Positions 11,426 to 11,967 of a stretch of 11,967 bases of DNA are shown piece by piece (position 1 is the first letter of the stretch; the number at the start of each line of letters is the position of its first letter). The notes below the pieces were generated by a model. The model saw only the letters and a list, made by a program, of their open reading frames with translations. It searched no databases and was not told the DNA's origin. The stretch is from Thermoplasmata archaeon (GTDB taxonomy: Archaea; Thermoplasmatota; E2; UBA202; JdFR-43), in NCBI GenBank assembly GCA_021161135.1, contig JAGHBD010000010.1, positions 1-11,967 of the forward strand, in the 5' to 3' direction. A program made the position numbers and the translations under genes.

Positions 11426-11967
11426 ATGGGTTTTATGAAGTGGAGAGCTTGGTTTATGCTCGTGAGACCATTCACTCTTATTGCACCATTCCTTGCAGTC
11501 ATATTTGGTAGCTTATTTCAGCTTGCAATATATAACGAGCTCCAGCTTTTCTGGCAGAATTTTTATATCGTTTTTCTGGCATCAGTTGCCCTCGCCTCCG
11601 CTCAGGCAGTAGGACAGATAATGAATCAAGTTGAAGATGTTGAAATAGATAGGGCAAATGGCAAAACATATCGCCCCATAGCGAGTGGCGAGATAAGCGA
11701 GGAGAAGGCGCTTGCTGTGGCATGGTTCTTTTCCATAATCTCCATACTTATTGGTTTCTCTATCAATATCTATTATGGCTTTTTCATAGTAGCGTTTTTA
11801 CTTGCTGGAGTTCTCTATAACATTGAACCATTTCGCCTCAAGAAAAGGCTATGGTTAAATACAGCTTCCCTTGCCATATCGCGGGGGCTGCTGCCGATGC
11901 CTGCCGCTTGGAGCATTTTTGGGGATGTGGGGGATGCGATTCCGTGGCTTGTGGGAAGTGTTATGGC
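11426..11967 (+). CDS. UbiA-family prenyltransferase (cut by window end)
   Basis: The first 180 residues of a membrane prenyltransferase are visible. The conserved metal-pyrophosphate motif N-x3-D-x3-D is at N67, D71 and D75 in NQVEDVEIDRANGK, followed by TYRPIASGEIS (81-91). The second loop starts with YNIEPFRLKKR (131-141) and N145. Hydrophobic helices flank these (about 13-35, 44-66, 95-113, 115-131). UbiA enzymes join a prenyl chain to an acceptor: in archaea typically digeranylgeranylglyceryl phosphate synthesis for membrane lipids, or quinone or heme side chains. The visible part does not decide which. Start options in frame are 11426, 11435 and 11456; TATA spacing favours 11426. The second half, including the second Asp-rich motif, is outside the window. 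Confidence 0.88.
   Translation, partial: MGFMKWRAWFMLVRPFTLIAPFLAVIFGSLFQLAIYNELQLFWQNFYIVFLASVALASAQAVGQIMNQVEDVEIDRANGKTYRPIASGEISEEKALAVAWFFSIISILIGFSINIYYGFFIVAFLLAGVLYNIEPFRLKKRLWLNTASLAISRGLLPMPAAWSIFGDVGDAIPWLVGSVM

Noticed and set aside
1..11967. CRISPR arrays, transposases, integrases or toxin-antitoxin pairs
   Set aside because: No regularly spaced repeats, terminal inverted repeats, DDE or tyrosine-recombinase motifs, or small paired toxin-like genes were found by reading the window.

Overview
The window reads as a chromosomal segment of an AT-rich archaeon, most likely a euryarchaeon of the Thermoplasmata or a related lineage. The support is archaeal-type L7Ae, S28e and L24e genes in one operon with ndk, an archaeal class I CCA-adding enzyme paired with ThpR, a short Trm112-like zinc protein, a COG1340-type coiled-coil protein, heavy use of AGA/AGG and ATA codons, and TATA-like boxes 23-30 bases upstream of many start codons, as expected for leaderless archaeal transcripts. 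The lineage is an inference; there is no rRNA here to settle it.

Layout. Positions 2-256 hold the end of an unidentified protein. A tRNA-Glu(CTC) gene lies on the minus strand at 335-409. The rpl7ae-rps28e-rpl24e-ndk operon (618-1822) follows, with 1- to 4-base overlaps between the last three genes. Next come a nitroreductase (1884-2489) and a PAS-PAS-DHp signalling protein with no ATPase domain (2544-3362), which converges on a class I methyltransferase (3337-4239, minus). A long coiled-coil protein (4351-5217) diverges from the methyltransferase and converges on thpR-cca (minus, 5218-7073). A secreted M28 metallopeptidase overlaps a PaaK-like adenylate-forming enzyme by four bases (7164-9712). 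A 54-residue Trm112-like zinc protein (9704-9868, minus) and truA (9899-10648, plus) share a 30-base divergent promoter. A secreted protein of unknown function (10685-11359) and the start of a UbiA-family prenyltransferase (11426 to the window end) complete the segment.

How the genes fit together. Much of the window serves translation and RNA maturation: ribosomal proteins, tRNA-Glu, CCA addition, a 2H phosphoesterase, tRNA pseudouridylation and a methyltransferase-activating subunit. The peptidase/PaaK pair may link extracellular protein breakdown to acyl-CoA metabolism. The prenyltransferase and possibly the methyltransferase may act on isoprenoids. Gene packing is very tight: three convergent pairs abut or overlap at their stop codons, and several promoters place the start codon at or next to the predicted transcription start.

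I see no mobile element, CRISPR array or obvious defence island. The points most worth a second look are the ATPase-less kinase-like protein, the mirror-symmetric truA/trm112 promoter, the start-codon hairpin of the methyltransferase gene, two tiny ORFs sitting at predicted leaderless starts, the non-canonical end of the PaaK-like enzyme, and the unrecognised secreted protein.
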